Positions 60,384-64,000 of a stretch of 64,000 nt of DNA are shown here, piece after piece. Origin of the DNA: Gautieria morchelliformis (taxonomy: Eukaryota > Basidiomycota > Agaricomycetes > Gomphales > Gomphaceae); NCBI GenBank assembly GCA_015179125.1, contig WHVA01000283.1, positions 62,001-126,000 of the forward strand, read 5' to 3'. Both the position numbers and the translations under genes were made by a program. Numbering within the stretch: position 1 is the first letter of the stretch; every line of letters begins with the position of its first letter. The notes under the pieces were generated by a model. That model worked only from the letters and a program-made list of their open reading frames with translations. It made no database searches and was not told the origin of the DNA.

Positions 60384-63300
60384 ATGTCTGCCCTCACACA
60401 GCCGAGCTCCCTATACCGGATCGAACCACTCACTGGAGACAATTATCCCGCGTGGAAGGAGAAGATGCGATGGATCTTGCTTGAGCAAGATCTATGGGAA
60501 CATGCATCGGGTCAGGCGACGAAACCAGTGCCGGCCGACGACAAAAACGTAACGGCCCCGGAGAAACAAGCGATCGCAGATTGGATGAAAAGAGATCAAC
60601 AGGCTTTCGCGGCAATCAGCTTGCGTATCAGTGATGATTACCTAGTCTATACATACGGTGCCACGACGGCACGTGAGGTGTGGCTAGCCCTGCTTACGAT
60701 CTTCGAAGCAAGAGGGCCGTTGGGTATAATAAATGTACGTCGGGATTTCTTCCGCACTTTCATAGCCGAAGGCGGCAACATGGAAGAACATATACAAAAG
60801 CTGCGCAGCCTCCAACAGCAGCTGCACACACTCGGTGATCTAGTCAGCGATCGCGACTTCTGCAACGCGCTGCTCACCTCACTCCCCGGCTCCTGGTCCA
60901 CATTCCTTACAGCGATCAATGCCGCTCTTCCCACGCTCTCCTCTGACGTACTCATAGCCCGCGTCCTCGAAGAGGATCGAACTCGGCGCTCCACTCACGG
61001 CATGGAGACGGCCTTGAGGGCACAGGACAAGCGCGGAAAGGGGCGAAATGGACGTAATGATGGCGGTGCCACAAAAGGGAAGTGTAATAATTGTGGCAAA
61101 AAGGGGCATTGGGTCAAAGACTGCTGGGCCAAGGGTGGCGGCAAAGAGGGGCAAGCGCCGAAGTGGTGGAAAGATTCAGCTAAGAACTCAAATGCAGACT
61201 CTACTAAACAAGCTACCGAAAGCAAAAACGCTGCTGACGACTTTGCATTCGCCGCCATAGAGTCCGCGGACCTTGAGCCGGGCGACCAGTCATCCATTGC
61301 TGGAGATCTATCGTGTCGCGCCACCATCTCTGCATCAGAATGGCTGGCGGACACGGGATCGACGACACATATCGCCCGAAACAGGGGGGATTTTATTGAG
61401 TTCAGTTCTGACCCATCAGAGATTGAGGGCATTGCTCCCGGGAGCCCCTTGAAGACTTTAGGCCGCGGGATTGTCCAAATGGAATTCAAGGCCGGTGATC
61501 GCACGTTTACGGTGAGACTAACGGACGTGAAGCACGCTCCCGACGCACCAAACAACATTCTCAGCGTCAGGAGGCTCACGGACATGGAGCATGTAGCTCT
61601 GTTCACCAACAATGGCGTGAAATTCCGTTCCCAGTCAGGGACGGTCTTCGCCGAGGGGCGCAAGGTAGGGCGCGTGTACCTCATGCGTGCCCGGATCCGC
61701 CCTGCCATTCAGACGGATTTTGCCGCTGTGGCTAAGCCGAAGTCCTGGGACTCCTGGCATCGCATCCTCGGGCATGTCAACATCGGCGCGATCAAATTGA
61801 TGAAAGCGCGCGATCTTGTCACCGGGATGGATGTAGACACGGCCGCGCCGGTGACACAATGTGTTGCTTGCATTCAGGGCAAGCATCACGTGGAACCGTT
61901 CCCCAAACGGTCGGAAGACGCTGCTACATTGGTAGGCGATCTGACCATCTCCGACGTTTGGAGACCGGCGAATACAGAGGGCCCGGCGTGGGAACAGTAT
62001 TTTTATTCATTTACCGATGCCAAAAGCAGGTACTCCACCATCTATTTCAGCCACACTAAGGACGGCGTCCTTGATCGTTTCAAGGAATACGCCGCCCTGG
62101 TTGAAACACAGACTGGGCTCCAGCTTAAGCGCCTGCGCAGCGATGGAGGCGGTGAATATATTAACGGTCCATTCAGAGATTTCTGCGCCCAGAAAGGGAT
62201 CATAATGGAATCTACCACCCCTTACTCACCAGCCCAGAATGGCATTGCCGAACGCCTGAATCGCACCTTGCTCGAACATGCTCGCGCCATGATCTTTGCG
62301 AAACAAGCGCCCAAGATCTTATGGCCCGAAGCCGTCGCCTACGCCTGTTATATCAAGAACAGGACACCCACTCGAGCCCTTGGCGCAGACATGACGCCAT
62401 TCGAGGCCTTTTTTGGCAAGAAACCTGACATCGGGAGGTTGGAAGAATTCAGTAAAAAGTGCTGGGTCCAAGTTCCGGACCAGCGTCGTACTAAATTAGA
62501 GCCCAAATCCGAGCAACACATTTTTACCGGCATCGCACCTAATGCTAAGGCTTGGCGTTTCTACAATGTCCACACGCGCCACGTCCAGACCTCCCGCAAC
62601 GTCATCTTCGATGACATTGACAACGCCATTCATCCCGTCCCTGAGGACGATGACCTGGTGGTTGGGCCGCCTGCAGGGAACACCACCAAGGCCGCCCAGC
62701 CGGTCCCGGCCCCCGCTTCAGCTGCCGCGCCTCCAGTCAAGACCGCTGCTGTGCCTGTGGCTGTGGAACCGAAGGCGGATCCGAGGTGCAGCACCAGGAT
62801 CGCGGGTAGACCCGTGCCTGATTACCGCCACATGCATGAGGGAGAGCGGGCATTGTCAGCGACGGAGATCATGACAGAGCCCGCGTCCTATGCAGAGGCG
62901 CTCCGCCGCCCAGATTACCCAATATGGCAGAAAGCCATGGAGACTGAGATGGAGCAGCATGCGGAGGTGGGCACGTGGACGCTGGCTGAGTTACCAGCGG
63001 GGAAGAACGTGGTAGGCAGCCGATGGGTGTATGCGGCTAAGACTAATGCAGAAGGGAAATTTGACCTCGGAAAAGCGAGGGTCGTTGCGCAGGGGTTCAC
63101 GCAACGACCCGGCATGGATTATTTTGAGGTCACATCACCGGTTGTCAAATTAGACAGCCTCCGGCTCATCCTCGCTATCGCCATCCAAAAGGGATGGGAG
63201 ATCGAGATGATGGATGTCAAAGGCGCGTATCTTAATTCTACTCTAGATGAGGAGATATACATGCGCCAGCCGGACGGCTTTGACGATGGATCGCGTCGCG

Positions 63301-64000
63301 TGCTCAAATTGCACTGGGCTATTTACGGTTTGAAGCAGTCAGGCCGCTCCTGGTACAAGAAGCTCACGACGGTCTTGCTCGATGACGGTTTCACGCGGTG
63401 TCACGCAGATGACTGTGTTTTCTACAAAAAGACCGGCGACCGGCTCACCATCATCACTATTTACGTTGACGACCTCGGTCTTTTCGCTAGTTCTAAGACG
63501 CTGATGGCGAGTGTTAAAACCCTCCTCCATTCTAATTTCACTATGAAGGACCTTGGCGAGATGCTCAAGATCCTCGGGATCAGGGTCGAGATCGATCCAA
63601 ATCGCGATTTCATTAAACTCTCCCAAGGCCATTACATCGACATCATTGCCCAGCGTTTCAATCTGGATGAAGCACCGCCGGTCAACACTTCTGTCCTGCA
63701 TGACATCAAAACCCTCGAGCCGCACCCTGATGGTGGTCCCGCACCAGACACACCTTACGCCCAAGCGATCGGCTCCTTGATGTACGCCGTTCTAGGATCC
63801 CGCCCCGACATCGCGTTCGCCGTCCAGCAGCTGAGCCAACACACGCATGACTTCAGTGAGGCTCACTGGACGGCGGTTAAACACGTTATACGTTATTTGA
63901 AGGGCACTCGCGACACAGGCGTTGTGTTGTGCCGCTCGTCCTCCACTCCCCTCATCGAGATCTATTCCGATGCCGACTTCGCGGGTCTAGCTGACTCCCA
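60384..64000 (+). mobile_element. Ty1/copia retrotransposon, gag-pol (runs off the window)
   Basis: One gag-pol reading frame begins at ATG 60384 (MSALTQPSSLYRIEPLTGDN) and continues to the end of the window. Parts in order are: a gag region with a CCHC knuckle (CNNCGKKGHWVKDC, near 61,083); an aspartic protease core (WLADTGSTTHIA, near 61,340); an integrase with a zinc-binding HHCC region (near 61,755-61,890) and catalytic core (near 61,940-62,310); and a reverse transcriptase with YVDD (near 63,463). The RNase H region begins near 63,960. The order protease, integrase, RT, RNase H identifies Ty1/copia. The visible part looks whole and open, so the insertion is probably young, but its age cannot be judged without the 3' LTR. 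Confidence 0.95.

Overview
This window looks like nuclear DNA of a filamentous basidiomycete fungus, probably Agaricomycotina. Genes are packed on both strands and cut by many introns of about 45-75 bases with GT...AG ends. The gene set is fungal: i-AAA protease YME1, ERMES subunit MDM12, TIM54, a candidate MRP51, mitoribosomal uS4m, a Zn(II)2Cys6 regulator and an Asi-type RING ligase. There are no operons, CRISPR arrays or convincing tRNAs. Exon models were made by eye, so outer ends and motif-bearing exons are firmer than every internal splice site.

Layout. 0.5-4.3 kb (-): YME1. 5.1-8.1 kb (+): Zn2Cys6 transcription factor with an 8-base micro-exon. 8.3-13.0 kb (+): a GCIP-like protein, an F-box/WD40 protein and a cis-prenyltransferase. 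13.4-18.0 kb (-): two neighbouring coiled-coil proteins, probably distant paralogues; the second has two clear CCCH-type zinc fingers and the first has a decayed one upstream. 18.1-20.4 kb (+): ELP3, head-to-head with the CCCH gene and tail-to-tail with MDM12. 20.4-23.5 kb (-): MDM12 and a nucleotide-sugar transporter. 24.0-29.4 kb: a tandem segmental duplication holding two damaged HSL-type esterase copies and a fragment of the 5' end of the meiotic helicase gene. 29.4-35.9 kb (+): the full HFM1/MER3 helicase. 35.9-40.6 kb: TIM54 (-), a HYPK-like protein (+), CKS1 (-) and a probable MRP51 (+). 40.6-44.0 kb (-): a long membrane protein of unknown function and a very small putative protein. 44.7-46.4 kb (+): a Ser/Thr-rich single-pass membrane protein. 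46.9-49.2 kb (-): a multi-pass RING ligase in GC-rich DNA. 49.5-52.9 kb: PGS1 (+), D-aminoacyl-tRNA deacylase (-) and a PPIL1-type cyclophilin (+), very tightly packed. 52.9-54.8 kb: no supported gene. 54.8-58.9 kb (-): a Cdc4-like F-box/WD40 protein and uS4m. 59.0-64.0 kb: an inverted LTR relic, then a Ty1/copia element that runs off the window.

Many products act in mitochondria (YME1, MDM12, TIM54, MRP51, PGS1, uS4m). Others serve tRNA modification and quality control (ELP3, DTD), ubiquitin-dependent degradation (two F-box/WD40 proteins, the RING ligase), cell cycle and meiosis (CKS1, HFM1), and dolichol and sugar-nucleotide supply for glycosylation. I did not find an entirely new system. 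The most unusual features are the duplication that copied an esterase together with the 5' end of HFM1, the 8-base exon that supplies the last zinc-ligand cysteine of a transcription factor, and the tandem pair of poorly known coiled-coil/CCCH proteins.
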